The notes under the pieces were generated by a model. It ran no database searches, was not told where the DNA came from, and saw only the letters and a program-made list of their open reading frames with translations. A DNA stretch of 64,000 nucleotides, from NCBI GenBank assembly GCA_008508345.1, contig QNGE01001734.1:1-64000 (forward strand). Direction: 5' to 3'. The position numbers were made by a program, and so were the translations under genes. Numbering within the stretch: the stretch's first letter is position 1; each line of letters opens with the position of its first letter. Origin of the DNA: Paragonimus westermani (taxonomy: Eukaryota; Platyhelminthes; Trematoda; Plagiorchiida; Troglotrematidae). Of this stretch, positions 24,541 through 37,559 are shown in pieces.

Positions 24541-27500
24541 TTCATAGTGTGTTCAACTGTATAGACTGTTATCAACTATGATCGATCTGCTATTTATATC
24601 AACCAAAATCCCGATGTACCCCAAATGAGATTGGACACCTCTAATTTCTGTAAATCGATGAGTTTCCCAGATGTTGGGATAACAAAATTCATTATAGCAT
24701 ACACTGATTGGTTTCAAACTCAAGACAATGAGGTTTAGTGAAAATATAGGTCCGTTCACAACAAGACACCATAGCTTCCTTCTCATCCTCGGCCAATTTT
24801 GTCCGGTTCGCTGATAATTCTCCAATCTCCAACAAGCAACCGTTAGAGAAGTCCGATTTTCCGAGTGACCAGTAACTTGATTAGCACACTAACTGTCGAA
24901 CAATCTAGCATAAGAAACCATCAGGAGAATAGGGCACCATATACGCACGTGTGACTATGACCATGTCTTAGACACTCACCCGTCGATCAGTCCAATCTCT
25001 TACCATAGTATGTGTTGTTTTTTGTAGTGCCCAGAACACCAAGGCTGGACGAGATTGCTTCCGAACACTGGTCACCGTTTTGAACACAAGGTACTCGATT
25101 TGTCAAGTAATTAGTTCATTTTTTATGCAGGTGATTCACCACTCTCGACACAAGCGCCATTCTACCTCACCCCTCAATCATATCCAGTCCGTAAATCACC
25201 TGGTAGCTGGTCTGAGCCACAACAGCTGTAGACACCGGTAGGCAATTCAAGGGCGTGTGGGTTGAAGTTAAATGGAACTTAGTGACTTATATGGGGGACA
25301 ACTGAAATGCCTAGATTGATGATGAATAGTCCTTTTGCAAGTAATATGAACTGTAGCTCACCTATGTACCGCCTAGGTTGCGACGAGAATGTACATACGC
25401 ACGAATGTATGCACTTATAGCAGATGCATATAAATACACAGAGGCTAGTGTTCGTATGCATCAGGGGATTGCAGAATGTGCATATGTTGTAAAATAGCTG
25501 TACAGAGTGTAGAGCGTATTACAAGGATAACCAAATCGTGGGTTGTGGACTGCAAAAGGAGAGAAAGATATGGAGCTACGAGAAAAACATGACATCAAAT
25601 CGGTACACACAGAGATACGCAACACGAGCACCATCGGTTTCCATTTATCATATATAACATCACCCATAAACAAAGGTGTTTATTGCTATTCGGACCACAG
25701 CCAAGAATGGAGGAACACTCTAATGAAGGAGGCTTCAGTGCGAGTGCCTCCATTCCCCGAACCCAAATCATACTCTGGCTACTACGCTGCAGCTTTCAAT
25801 TGAGGTTACCACTCGCGATGTGGAAGGCAGTGATATGGCCATGCTATGGAAACGAGACAAGTATTCTCAGGTTTCAACAGAGTTTATCCGCTCCGAAGAC
25901 ACGGGTGAACCATGTCATTGCTGAAACGGCGTTCCAACCACACGACACTCATACTTCGGAGACATCGATGGTCAAAAACTTTGAATACTCTCTGTGTATG
26001 TGGACCAGGTTTTGAGGCCGTGTAGTGGGATTTCCCTCACGATGGCATTGCAAAATCGGCTTTACACAGAAGGACGGGGATCATACCGACGCCACAAGCG
26101 GAGTAATTTGACAAACCCCAACCGAACCTTGGTTATACGATTTGTGATTTCAGTGGACATTCCACGAACGCTGATGCAGCTCCCAAGTTACATGAAGTTC
26201 TACACTAACTCTAAGGACTGAGTATCAAGGATAACAACAGGTGCAAGGTCTTGTGAGTCTTGAATCATTGCCATGCATCTGGAAGGTGCAGCAGACATAC
26301 CAGAATGACGAACCAAATTCTCTAATCCGTTAGGTAATGACATCAACTACTGGCGCACTTCTATTGGTGACCTATTTTTCTAGAAGTTATACTCGTATCA
26401 GTGGAAAAACAGTGTCCTACACTTTAAATCAGTCGGGCTGACTGTTACATCAATCAAGAAAAAACGCACTCCGCAGCAGCAGTGGCATGAGGATAATTGT
26501 AGTAGTAGTGCAGTAGTGAAGAAATTGCATGACAAAGGGTGGCAAAGTGTGTCAGTCATGTTCATCACAAGCTGGTTGATTGGACGCGCGCAGTTCACCC
26601 CGTAGTCAGCTTGTAATGTGAGCAACGAAGTGTTAACGTCTTTCGGTCTGGTTATTCTGTGGGAATCCCACAGTTTATGTTGACCTTGTCAATCTCTGTT
26701 AGTTAGGCTTGACAGAACTGAAATTCATACCACCAGTTTTTACGTTGTACGGTATGATAGTCTCATTCACTTAATATTCGGGGTGATAATGAGCATTGAA
26801 AACTGCAGTAACCTAGTGGAATCCAGACCCTCAAGATCTCAATCAGTAAACATGGTTTAGTCCATGATTGGTGTGCCTGATACCCACGATCTAAATTGCG
26901 ATCCATATGCATCGAACCAGCGGCCTACAGTGAATCAAAGATTGGTTCGGAGCGCGAAGGTTGACGGTTCGAGCATTTTTTCAGACTAGCTCATCTGTTG
27001 AGTGCAAACGAGAGTGAAACTGCGGTTACGACGAAGTGTTTTCGGTTTGTATCGTCAAATTTTAGAATATTGATACTGCACACAATTAAAATAGTTTAAC
27101 GGATAGGAGCAAGATACACATTCCGTTTTATGTCTCTCTAGGCATGAGTGTATCAAATGAGATGCAAAAAAATTCCGCAAAATAAGTCGAATTTTTTTGC
27201 GTATCATGTTTACATTGCTCCATTGAAGGAGGACGGTCTCACGAGTTTACCACTCATTGAAGGTTGTTATAATCAGTCAAGTTTTGACCAACGTCCATGC
27301 TTGCTAGCCGGAAGCTGGGACTGCACCCCAGGCCATCGCTGAAATTTTATTATCGACCAGCTGTTTGCAACATATCTAATCCACCACGAGGTCATGTCAG
27401 CAATATCTCCATGCGGTTGACCCATCCAGATATCAGAAGTTAAATGGTTGCTTGTTGTACACGTTCATTCAAGAACCACCTTCAGGCGAAGAGGATGTTT

Positions 27501-28514
27501 TCTCCTAGTGAGTGTCAATAAATTTTGATACGGTTAAAAAGGCTGTGCGAACGTACTTTAGGCATGCTTTTCGAATTGATTAAATGTGATGCACCAAACA
27601 AACCAACGGCTGTTTGGGGTGTATATTTAGTGACCTCTTCATTGGCATTGGAAATATGGAAGTGAAATCAAAATTCGACAGTGTATGGTGGTACACTAGA
27701 GAGTTCTCATCACATCACAAACATCTGGGACCGTCATCTTCCAACCGTACATTACAGCTATTCATACGTGAAACATAAAAACTTGGCCAATCATCCATGA
27801 GATTCAAGTTTTAGAATAACACTAACAATAAATGAAGTAGCGTACGCTCTGTTTTCTTTGTGTGGATTGCCAGAAGCATATCGAAACACTGGATTGGCAG
27901 TATTTACACGGATCAAAAGGGGTGCAAGTTACTAGCCTCCACCAGAAAAAATAAAACCAAGGGTATTCTTATAGCGCTTCGGTAATTATTTCCAGTGTAA
28001 CTGGATAATATAATTACGATAAACTTACTATAAAACATTTTACCGATTCTGAGCAATAATGGCTTCGTGTAGCAGGGCACGATCAATGATTATTTTAAAA
28101 CGGCGAGATCATCCTTTTGGGAGGCGATTAGGTGCATACTTTTGTAGCAGGACGTTTCACTCGTAAAACGGCATTGGTAGTGAGAATCCGACTCACTCGC
28201 TGGTATTGACGTTTATTGAGTACGTAAGCGGTAGCCTACCGTGCTTAGTACGGTTGGATAACCATTGATTAATTGGTGGTCCAACTATGAATTTAGGATA
28301 TCATATGAAACAACTGTGCGAAAAATGGGTGTTTTGATAGTGGGCTACCTACGATTTATCAAAGAGGAGAGAACACCTGAACAAACGTTTGTTTTTAACC
28401 CAACGAAGAGTGTTACACGGGGCATATATCTACCAATATCAAATAGTCTGTCTGTCTTCGAATTGTGGAGAAAAACCCGTAACCTCAGCAAAATGTGCTT
28501 CGTTCGCTTCGTTG

Positions 28515-28517
<3 letters not shown>
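24541..28517. other. Long stretch without a supported gene
   Basis: Frames of up to 110 codons occur (for example 25683-26015 plus), but no motifs, credible splice pairs or element matches were recognised. Confidence 0.45.

Positions 28518-28555
<38 letters not shown>
28518..28555. repeat. (TA)n microsatellite at a gap edge
   Basis: A 38-bp pure TA run ends directly at the N gap, so the true length is unknown. Confidence 0.95.
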
Positions 28556-29074
28556 NNNNNNNNNNNNNNNNNNNNNNNNNNNNNNNNNNNNNNNNNNNNN
28601 NNNNNNNNNNNNNNNNNNNNNNNNNNNNNNNNNNNNNNNNNNNNNNNNNNNNNNNNNNNNNNNNNNNNNNNNNNNNNNNNNNNNNNNNNNNNNNNNNNNN
28701 NNNNNNNNNNNNNNNNNNNNNNNNNNNNNNNNNNNNNNNNNNNNNNNNNNNNNNNNNNNNNNNNNNNNNNNNNNNNNNNNNNNNNNNNNNNNNNNNNNNN
28801 NNNNNNNNNNNNNNNNNNNNNNNNNNNNNNNNNNNNNNNNNNNNNNNNNNNNNNNNNNNNNNNNNNNNNNNNNNNNNNNNNNNNNNNNNNNNNNNNNNNN
28901 NNNNNNNNNNNNNNNNNNNNNNNNNNNNNNNNNNNNNNNNNNNNNNNNNNNNNNNNNNNNNNNNNNNNNNNNNNNNNNNNNNNNNNNNNNNNNNNNNNNN
29001 NNNNNNNNNNNNNNNNNNNNNNNNNNNNNNNNNNNNNNNNNNNNNNNNNNNNNNNNNNNNNNNNNNNNNNNNNN
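28556..29074. other. Assembly gap (519 N)
   Basis: A run of 519 undetermined bases. Open frames drawn through it are meaningless. Confidence 0.99.
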
Positions 29075-29335
29075 CCCCAACAAGAAAGGAAAAAGACGGC
29101 CTTCAAACGAGCTTTATTTGCTGCTCAGCCCGAAGGCAAAACAGTGGCTCAAAACGGCTGTATTTATAGGTTTTCGGTGGCCTTGGTCCTAGGACACTGA
29201 ACGGGCCAATCAGAAGCAAGCGCGCCAACTCGAATCTTCCAGAATGATGGCGGCCATTCGAGTTCTCAAAATCGAAGCATCTATTTCCCTTGGGAAATGT
29301 AGCGAGTTTTTTGGGGAAAAGTGCTTTTCCCAACA
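29075..29335 (-). repeat. Probable LTR of a second retroelement, cut by the gap
   Basis: On the minus strand it starts with TGTTGGGAAAAGCAC at 29335 and carries a TATA box (TATAAATA, complement of 29161-29168). It then has AATAAA (complement of 29113-29118) before running into the N gap. A TG start, a promoter and a polyadenylation signal in this order within about 220 bp are the layout of an LTR's U3-R. It does not match the 306-bp gypsy LTR. The 3' end is lost in the gap, and the class (gypsy or BEL/Pao) cannot be told. Confidence 0.55.
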
Positions 29336-32300
29336 ATCGGTTGGACATAGTTTCGACGGGAGAAGGCAACGTGTCGGAGTTCAACCTCCTCCATACAGCC
29401 GTCGGTCTCACCATCTTGCCGTATATCTGGGAAACTTATAAGCAAAATCAGTTTTCTGTGGAGTAGAGACTACTGATGCCAGCAGTTCGGTTCAGGACGT
29501 TAAACATTTACTACGTGATTACGACGAAGGCGTATGGACTTAGGAGATTTCTTGCTAGAAAGTTGTAGGAATGAATACCGACACAGTGTGTTCCACTAAC
29601 CGAAGATAACACTGAGTGGAGTTTAACCCAACTATAGTCAGTTCACTTACACCAATTTCCGAAAATACCACCCACTAAATCAACGAGCGTTCTACTGTAG
29701 TACTTCAGCTGAGGCACTTCTCTTTCTGACGGTTATAGCAGTATTACCTCTATGCGTCAAGCTTCTTCCAGTTTGTTCACATCACTGAAGCAGATAGAAT
29801 GTTATAGATGAATCCAATAAATATGAACGTTAACATGGTTTCGGTCAAATTCTTATATTTCGCTTCACATGTAGAATGCATTATTAGTCTTTTCAAATGT
29901 TGTTTGACAGCACTTGTGTAGACTTCTGGAGTATTTTGACACTTCCTAACTTGCTTAGCAGTATCTGTTAAAACGCTAGCAGTCTGACTTAGGGAGAAAG
30001 AGTACAAATGTAAAATAAGGTGCCAATCACATGACAGTCGAATCACGTCCAAACTACTGACCAACCAGCCTGAGAGATGCAATACTAACTACGTGACGAT
30101 ATACCTCTGGTGCTCACAGTACCTGAAATTTACATGGTCGGCTGACTTTTGATCGGCGCATCAGTCTGAAGGCACTCATGTGGCCTGGGACTGCTGTTTG
30201 TTTTTGTTGCGGCTACTTCATCTATTTCTACGTACAGTTTGTTTTCTATGAAAGCTGTCTAAACGGCTGTTGCTCCGTATGCGACCATCTGAGCACTAAT
30301 TGCCCAGAATGAATGTCAAGCTGATAACAAAGAAGTTGTTAGTAGAAATCGGATTGCTGTGTAAAATTATCTAAGGATATGTGTTGCACATTGAGGTGTA
30401 CTCGTCGTTTATTTGATAGGCCGTGTTTTGGTTGTACTCCCTTCCTTTCTTCAATCTCTTCCAGCATTCTACCCGTTTTCACCCTTACAATTGCTGCCTT
30501 TCTCAATTCATTCCGTTGGAGTTATTGCACACCTCCACGTCAGTCGTTCATCCGGGGCCTCAAAGGCACACAAACAGGTTCTACCATTTGATATCTGTAA
30601 GCTTCCTATGAACCCTTTTACCCAGTTTCGAGGCTGGTCATCAGGAAGCTAGTCTTGATTGTGCTATCAAAAAGATACAAGCCATTAGTGAGAGACTTAA
30701 TTTTTTTATATAAAAAAATCAGGATTGCAAGCCAAACACATTTGTCGTTGAGATGTCCAATCACGTAGTAGCTGTCACTTAAGTGAAAAGTACAGTCTCT
30801 TACTGTCTTCAAAACCATTAGTAACTGAGACGCTGTACTTGTGAACGAAGTAGAAACACACTCCACAGAAGACGTGAGGTAACGTGTAGTTCAGATTCCC
30901 GTCCAACCGAATATTTAAACTGCCAACATCTCAGCATTGGAGCATCGGCTCATCGGTGATGATACCAACTAATCTAATGGGGAGAGTTTCGTGACTTTAA
31001 TGTCAACCTCGGGAAGTAATTGCGCATTAAGCCCATATACTGGAGCTATTAATTCCAAACGTCTGATTAATTTCAAGACCCGATGACCAGATCGATCCGC
31101 TATAGCAGTTCTACCTACAGCATTTATATATGTGTAAATTGTCTGCTATCAGAGGAGTATATTCGGCCTCAAAAGAAACCAGAAATAAATACAGTTGCCG
31201 CGCTGTCGGTCAAATGTCGCCTGGTCTTGGGCAAATTGGGTGGTCAGTGTAATTGATTGGCCGGACCACCAAAGCCGGTAGGCTAGGAAGGGCTAAATCA
31301 CCGGTTGAGTGTGCGCCTCGTACACATTTTCTCGATGACAATAGATGTGGGCTAATTAACCCAATAAGGGTCCTCTGGACAGGAATACTGCATGTTGCTG
31401 GGTCTACTGAAACTAAGCTGCTTTACCTAATATTTTATTATCAAAGGTATCTCATTCAAACGTCGTGTCTACTGTTGCATCAAACAAACTAGATCGATGA
31501 CCGACCTACACTATTCAGCCAATGAATGAGCGTGTGCTGACAGAACAAACAAGCTAGCACAAACAAGTTAACCATAAGCCTAGAAGTCCCGTGTATGATT
31601 CTGTCGAAATCTCCACCTAACACTACTGCCGCTCCACTTAACTGTACCGGCTTGAGGTTGAATGATTGAGACATATGGTTGTCTATATGTGATTATTCCA
31701 GCACCAAGGAGGCAATGAAAACGATGGTTACTCAGTCAGTACAGTAGTAAAATTGTGCTTTGCAGAGGTCACCCTCAATTTAAACAGCCTTGTGAGAAAG
31801 CCGTAGGTTGACGTCATCCTTTTTTCGTTCACTGCACAGTAGTGGTGGTGTATAATGGATGGATATTTGTTGGTCGGCACATTTTCTAACCATCCTATTT
31901 ATTACCGCTGGTAATCAGCAGGCATGTACGATTTGTTCACAGATGTGATGGCAACTCGAGTGTATGCGGATTAGGAAACGTCAGTGGATCGGACGACAGC
32001 GTTCGGTGTGGGCTCCTGCAAGTGAATCGAACGAACAGTTCGAGCCATTAACTACCAGATTGCTCACATCACTCATGGCTAGTTACACAAGGAAGCTACT
32101 TTCATTGCGGTCACAGTGTAAAACACTAAACTGTAAACTAGAGGTTGCTTTCCTATAAATCTTCTTTGTAAAAGTGATCTCGTAATCCATTTGTAAATAA
32201 ATTTATTTAAGAAAAATTGAACGCAGATTCTCTTGACACTTCGGGGGAACAAATTCACTGGACAGACAGCAATGTCCTACCCGGACCAGTAAACGGGATT

Positions 32301-33577
32301 GATAGTAGCCGTTTGGGATTAGCTTCCAAACTAGTTAGTACGCATGTCGTGAGAAAACACGAGAGAAAGTGACTCTGTTTGATGATCCCTACGCTTAGTC
32401 GGTGAACGGACCACGGGGCTTGTTTAATTATCCAATTATATAAGCGTCCAGGTTCAGTTTACTGTCAACGGCATTCCAAAATCAGTGGACAAAAATTGTC
32501 GCCACTTGAGCAGCCATTTGAGTTTGATCATTCATCTTTCCAGAACGGTGTGACCACGTCTTCGTGTATGACTTCCGAGACGTCTGAACCAGCTTTGTAC
32601 AATCTCTTGAGGAAAACAGAGCTGATGGGATGCATAGACATTTTGTTGATTTTTATAACTAATTGGCAGCTAGCAACCGACTACAATCATTAGAGTGTCT
32701 GCTGTACAATCTTTATGTTGATTACCACGAGCACAGGATTTTAACACAGCATTCCGATGAGTGTGTTCATGTGATCTGGTGTTTGTATGACCTCCACTAG
32801 GTTCAACATCAGAAGCTGGTCGTTAACCTACACACTCAAACGAGTATTTACATACACACTGCGGGTGATAAGCCTGCGGTAACACGAATGCCCTGAACGT
32901 CTCGCAACCTAAGGTGCACGATGAATCAATAGATGATGGTCAGCTGTGTGTTGATGTGCGCACATGCGCCGATTCAAACAAACCAACAGTCAGCTGATTG
33001 TTCACCCTATCTGGTCGATACATGAGCGAGATACGATGTGCTGTTGGTCATGTAGACTGAAGGTGCAATCGCATCGGCAAACAACAACGACAAAAACAAC
33101 GGCAACACAAATTATGGCGAAATATGTAAGTGCACATAACCTGTACGGGAGTAGTCCTATATAAAGTTATGAGTAGAAATAGTCAGTTCAAAACACAACC
33201 GATGAATAGCTCACTATAGGCATTCCCGATCTAGGCGGAGCAGGAGCACTGAGACGAGACAAGTGCACCAGAAATGTATCGTAAGGTCGAATCGATTCAA
33301 ACAAGTGGTGTTCGTTTGGTACTAAGACGACTGGTGTGGACTGTATATAAAAAAGCAAACTATGCAAATATGTGCAATACCTAGTAGAACTCCCACCCTA
33401 GAGTGTTAAATGGATGGAAATGCTCAATAGATCTATGCTTAGTTCTGCTCCGTTCAAAAATTATTGGCGCTCAACTTCATCCGGTCACACAGTGTTTAGC
33501 AAACGACGTCTGCCGTTAATTAATGAGAAACTCAACCGGATGAAATACTCTCAATTAAAAATGTATAGGAATTCAGG
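29336..33577. other. Long stretch without a supported gene
   Basis: Frames shorter than about 105 codons. One possible 3'-terminal exon (about 31974-32158 plus), followed by AATAAA near 32197, is too weak to call. No repeats were recognised. Confidence 0.4.
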
Positions 33578-33840
33578 GTTGCAAACAGTTGTTTTCGGCA
33601 AGTCTCATCAGGTATATACAGTTACAAGGGATTCATTGGACCTATATATAAAACAAAAATATGGTAAAACGCAGTGGTGATAGTCATGGAAACTGCAGAT
33701 GACCCGGTTAGACAGTCCTCCACAGTTTCCATGGCTATCATCACTGGTTATAACCATATTCTTGTTTTATATATAAGTCCAGTGAGTCCTTTGTAATTGT
33801 ATATACCTGATGAGACTTGCCGAAAACAGCTGTTTGCAAT
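33578..33840. repeat. Long palindrome: 118-bp arms, 27-bp spacer
   Basis: The arms 33578-33695 and 33723-33840 are near-perfect reverse complements of equal length, around a 27-bp centre. Both strands therefore encode almost the same open frame (FGKSHQVYTVTRDSLDLYIK against FGKSHQVYTITKDSLDLYIK). This similarity is a consequence of the palindrome, not evidence of coding. It could be a foldback element or a self-inverted insertion. Confidence 0.93.
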
Positions 33841-35390
33841 CTTGACGTCTTCTGAATACTGTGGGTATAATGAATAAACTGAAAATATATAGAAATGAAC
33901 AAATTAAGTTTACCATCGGCTGATATTGATGCCATGTAACGTGACATATACTTGAACGATCGCTTTCGAGGTGTATGGTGAAAAAAGTACAGAAGCTGGA
34001 GTTTGTGTGATTGAGGAACTACGGGGTGTGACATGTACTCGCTGATCACAGCTACCGAATGTCAGTATATTTCTAATCTTCACAAACGGTCTAGGTGAAG
34101 CCGTAATCTTCAACACATAAGTTCAAGAAAGTGAACAAAAGGAGTGGATAACATGCACGGGCGTGTTGAATAGCTGGTAGTAACTAAGTCAAATCATTGT
34201 ATCTTAGGCAGATATAGTCAAAACTTAGTCAGCTGCATCGCAACAAACTCACAACTATACCTGTTTACTTTGGCTCGAATATGGACTGAGACAGGACAAC
34301 AGCAACAGTGAACCTCGTTGTAGTCTAAGTCTAGGTGCATGTTGGAATAAAAAAACATCTTGTTCCATAAAACGACAAAATTGTCACGCAAAAAGTTAGT
34401 CGTAAAGATCATTATAGTCGGCACATTCAAAATTAAAAGATTATCCCTTAATTTCGTGTGAAGCATGGTTTAATATAACGTATTTCTGGCATTAAGTTGA
34501 CACAAACATAACTTGTCCATCGAGGTAATACTAGGTGATTCTACAAAAACGTGAAGAAAGCCGTAGTCAGTCAGTAGATAGTAACTTCGTTACACATCCA
34601 CTGGCCAAAAAACATACTGGCACATAAGGTCAACATCCTACGGAAGAATACATCCCGGAAATAAAAAATGACACATGATCTCCCACTGATCGTTGGGCAG
34701 AGGTCCCTACTTTGGGCAGATAAAGCACAGTTCCAGTATTTATTGCTGCGATATGATTCCTCTGAGATTCACCGTTTGACTGTCCACGATTTTCGCACCC
34801 AAACGACTTGTAAGGACCGGTGCAACCCAGTCATTATTGAGTGTCGAGGTAAATATGTTGTAAATCAGCCTGTGCATTTGCTTGCTTCAGATCAGATTGC
34901 GAGATCGACGGAGAATATGAGTAGAGCCCCATAAAGCCGCCACCCGTCAAAGGCTCGAGAACACGAAAACTGCGTTACACGGTCAATTCATACTGAAACA
35001 AAGGGACCGCGCGATAAGGCTACTCAATTTAGATGCATCGACTGAATGTTACGTAAACAACTGTAATTCTGTCCACGTCTTGAGACTCATTTAGTTGAAG
35101 GGAAATTTTTTGGCTCCATGCGTATATTCTCAGCAAAACATTTGGCTCAACAACCAGCTTCTTGAAACGAAAATCATACTACTAGTGCTACTACTACTGC
35201 TGGACACGATACTGCCGTTTAAAATGGGGATTCACAATAGTTTTTATTTGGGGCACAAGCCAGCTCAGGAGATACAACCGAATCTTCCAGATAAGCTATG
35301 CACAATAAACACGCAATTTAGTTGATCTACATCAACCTAATTTTTGTCATACTAGGTAAATTAAGTGTTCTTGACACACTCATGTCTTTT
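33841..35390. other. Non-coding stretch, nothing recognised
   Basis: Only short frames and no shared repeats. Confidence 0.4.
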
Positions 35391-35391
35391 T

Positions 35392-35592
35392 CAAGTTGAC
35401 CATCACTCACATTTGATCGCAGCGTTCGCATTCAGATAGACTTTGCAGCCAGCCTCTTTCGAAAAGAAGCACTAGACTCGAGTTTCGCTCTCATTAGAGC
35501 TCGTCAGTAGTGCATATCCTTGCCACGGCCGGGATTTGAACTCCGGACATTCCAATCATGAGGCAACCGTGTTAACCACTGCGCCATTGACC
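35392..35592 (-). repeat. tRNA-derived SINE copy
   Basis: A complete minus-strand copy with the A-box-like TGGCGCAGTGGTTAACACGG and the B-box-like GAGTTCAAATCCCGGCC. The body and tail match the copy at 21.6 kb (TTTGATCGCAG... on the plus strand). Confidence 0.88.
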
Positions 35593-36529
35593 TCACATTA
35601 GGCACGACCGAATCATCAAATCTGAACGCTCAACCACTCTCGCTTGTGAGCAATGATCAGGTTGCCCGATCGTCTCGAGAGGAGACACAGTTACTGCCTG
35701 TTAACTCCACTCGATAACCCCGCGATTAGGACTTCCAAGACAGGTCGACATATCTGACTGAGCTTAAATGCTACAGACTTTATGAGGTCAAGCCGCTTTG
35801 CATCATAATTCCCTGACTAGAGATCGATCAACCTTCACCACAGCCGCTGTCATCCGAATAGGATCTTTGTCTCATAAACAGTTTAGTGACTGCTAGTTTC
35901 CACAAATCTGTCATTGTGTTACTTTCATTTTGTCGTCTGGTCTCATTGGATACTGTTTCTCAAAAGGTATATTTCCAAGCACAACAACTGTGATGGGCAC
36001 TGATCGTTATATCAGATAAAAGTCACTGAAGTAAAGACCACAATATAATTTCGCACTCTGAACCTCTTTTCTGTTAAAAAGGAAGACAAAATTCCAAGCA
36101 AAATCTATTGACAGGGGTTTACAGACACGTAAGCAGATCGCAACACCAATCACATTCTGGTTTGGTTTAGGAAGAGGGTGTTTTGTTGCTGTAATCAATA
36201 CCGTCTAGACAGTATGTTCTGCAAATTGCCAAATCGAAATTTATATCATTCCAGCGTTTCAGTTATGCCCATTAAGACAACGCGGATAAAAACATCAAAG
36301 ATAACATGATTTTGGTATTTCATGCACACGCCGGCACAGTTATACACAGAAATGAAAAAATTAGGTCGAGATATCAATCGGACTCATATCCGAGATACTG
36401 GGCCATTAGCCGATCAATCGGTGATGATTTGGTTGGTTCGTTACGTCACGCTTGTCCAGTGATTTACCTGTGGAGGTCGGTCACCGATCAGGTGAAATTG
36501 TGGCCAGCCTAGTCGCAGCGCAGGAGCAA
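35593..36529. other. Non-coding stretch
   Basis: Nothing recognised between the SINE and the PLE. Confidence 0.4.
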
Positions 36530-37520
36530 GCCTTTTTAAGGACACTACCGAGTCAAAAAGCCTGATTCAGATAGTCTTTACAATACACTGTTCTCATCCA
36601 GGTGTCCCTTGACATGATAGACCTCTCGGGAGACTGTAGCAATATTTACATGGTGCTCACTTTCAACCAAATGTGGAGATGACGCCGTTGATAGACAGTG
36701 TTCCACTTTGCCTCAGCCAGGGTGAAGGGTGCCTCCGGATTCACCTTGAAGGCCGACTTAATGCTCAATCAATATATCCTACTCCACAGGAATAAATGAA
36801 AGAGTAGACACTCTGAGGCGACGCCAGATTTGACAGCCTATTTTCGTTATGAAACCAGATATTAGGGGATGTGGTCAATTTGACAAGGAGTTCAGCCGTG
36901 GCATAAGTTCTATTGATTGCTTGGCTGAGCCTGTTTATCAGCCATTCTGTGAAGTCGTAATCTTTGGACGGTGGTCGAATAAACACGGGCTGCTTCCCAA
37001 GTCCGGCACTTCAGGTTTTCGGTGACAAATAATTCTGAGTGGTCGTTATTATGGAATAGGTTCTCTATGAATTCAAGCTCACTGTCTAGCGTATCTGTTG
37101 AACGAAATCTGTATGCTCTGTCAATGAGGCAACACACTGGATTTCTGTTTTGCTTTAGGGGTACAAAATTGTAAAAGTTTGTGTAGTGACCTGTCCAGAC
37201 AGTAGTTCGGTGTCCTGTGTTGGATGCTGCCAGATGTTTGTCGAGGTAGATGAACATCTAAGAAGAATATTTGGCTTTCAGTCCTTTCCCCAAGCGTAAG
37301 CACGAGATTGTTGACTCCCAACTTTTCAGCTTCCGTTTGTATCAGTAGACCGTGGTTAAGTTCATCCATCAGGTTAAGATTTGTGACTAAACATGACCGT
37401 CATCCACATCCTCTTCTGGAACCTCTGTCGCACGTTTACTCTTATACACCTTCTTATCCACTTCAGATAGGGCCAATGTCAACTGCCGTGCAGGATGCTA
37501 ATGGACCAAGGAGAAACTGA
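36530..37520 (-). mobile_element. Degraded Penelope-like element: RT C-half and GIY-YIG start
   Basis: On the minus strand, a trace near 37500 (FLLGPLASC) resembles the GSPLGPLLA block. A stretch from 37369 to about 37250 ends in SQIFFLDVHLPRQTSGSIQ, the FLDV-L-R block. Next come WTGHYTNFYNFVPLKQNRNP, LIDRAYRFRSTDTLDSELEF and FVTENLKCRTWEAA, then INRTYATAELLVKL and the endonuclease start YSFIYSCGVGYI. Beyond a stop, weaker traces continue to about 36530 (HLVESEHHVNIATVS, then YHVKGHLDENSVL). The YxDD-bearing part is missing or scrambled. A (TA)n run abuts its upstream end. It is a different subfamily from the 22-23 kb copy, judged by sequence. Confidence 0.9.

Positions 37521-37524
<4 letters not shown>

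Positions 37525-37556
<32 letters not shown>
37525..37556. repeat. (TA)n microsatellite
   Basis: A pure TA dinucleotide run next to the upstream end of the minus-strand PLE. Confidence 0.95.

Positions 37557-37559
<3 letters not shown>

Noticed and set aside
28265..29200. Long open frames of 200-311 codons
   Set aside because: They run through the 519-N gap; most of their length is undetermined bases.
31964..32200. 3'-terminal exon followed by AATAAA
   Set aside because: The acceptor has almost no pyrimidine tract and the peptide is unrecognised; AATAAA is frequent by chance in AT-rich DNA.
33414..34049. Two similar proteins on opposite strands sharing a FGKSHQVYT segment
   Set aside because: The similarity is produced by the palindrome at 33578-33840, not by a gene pair.
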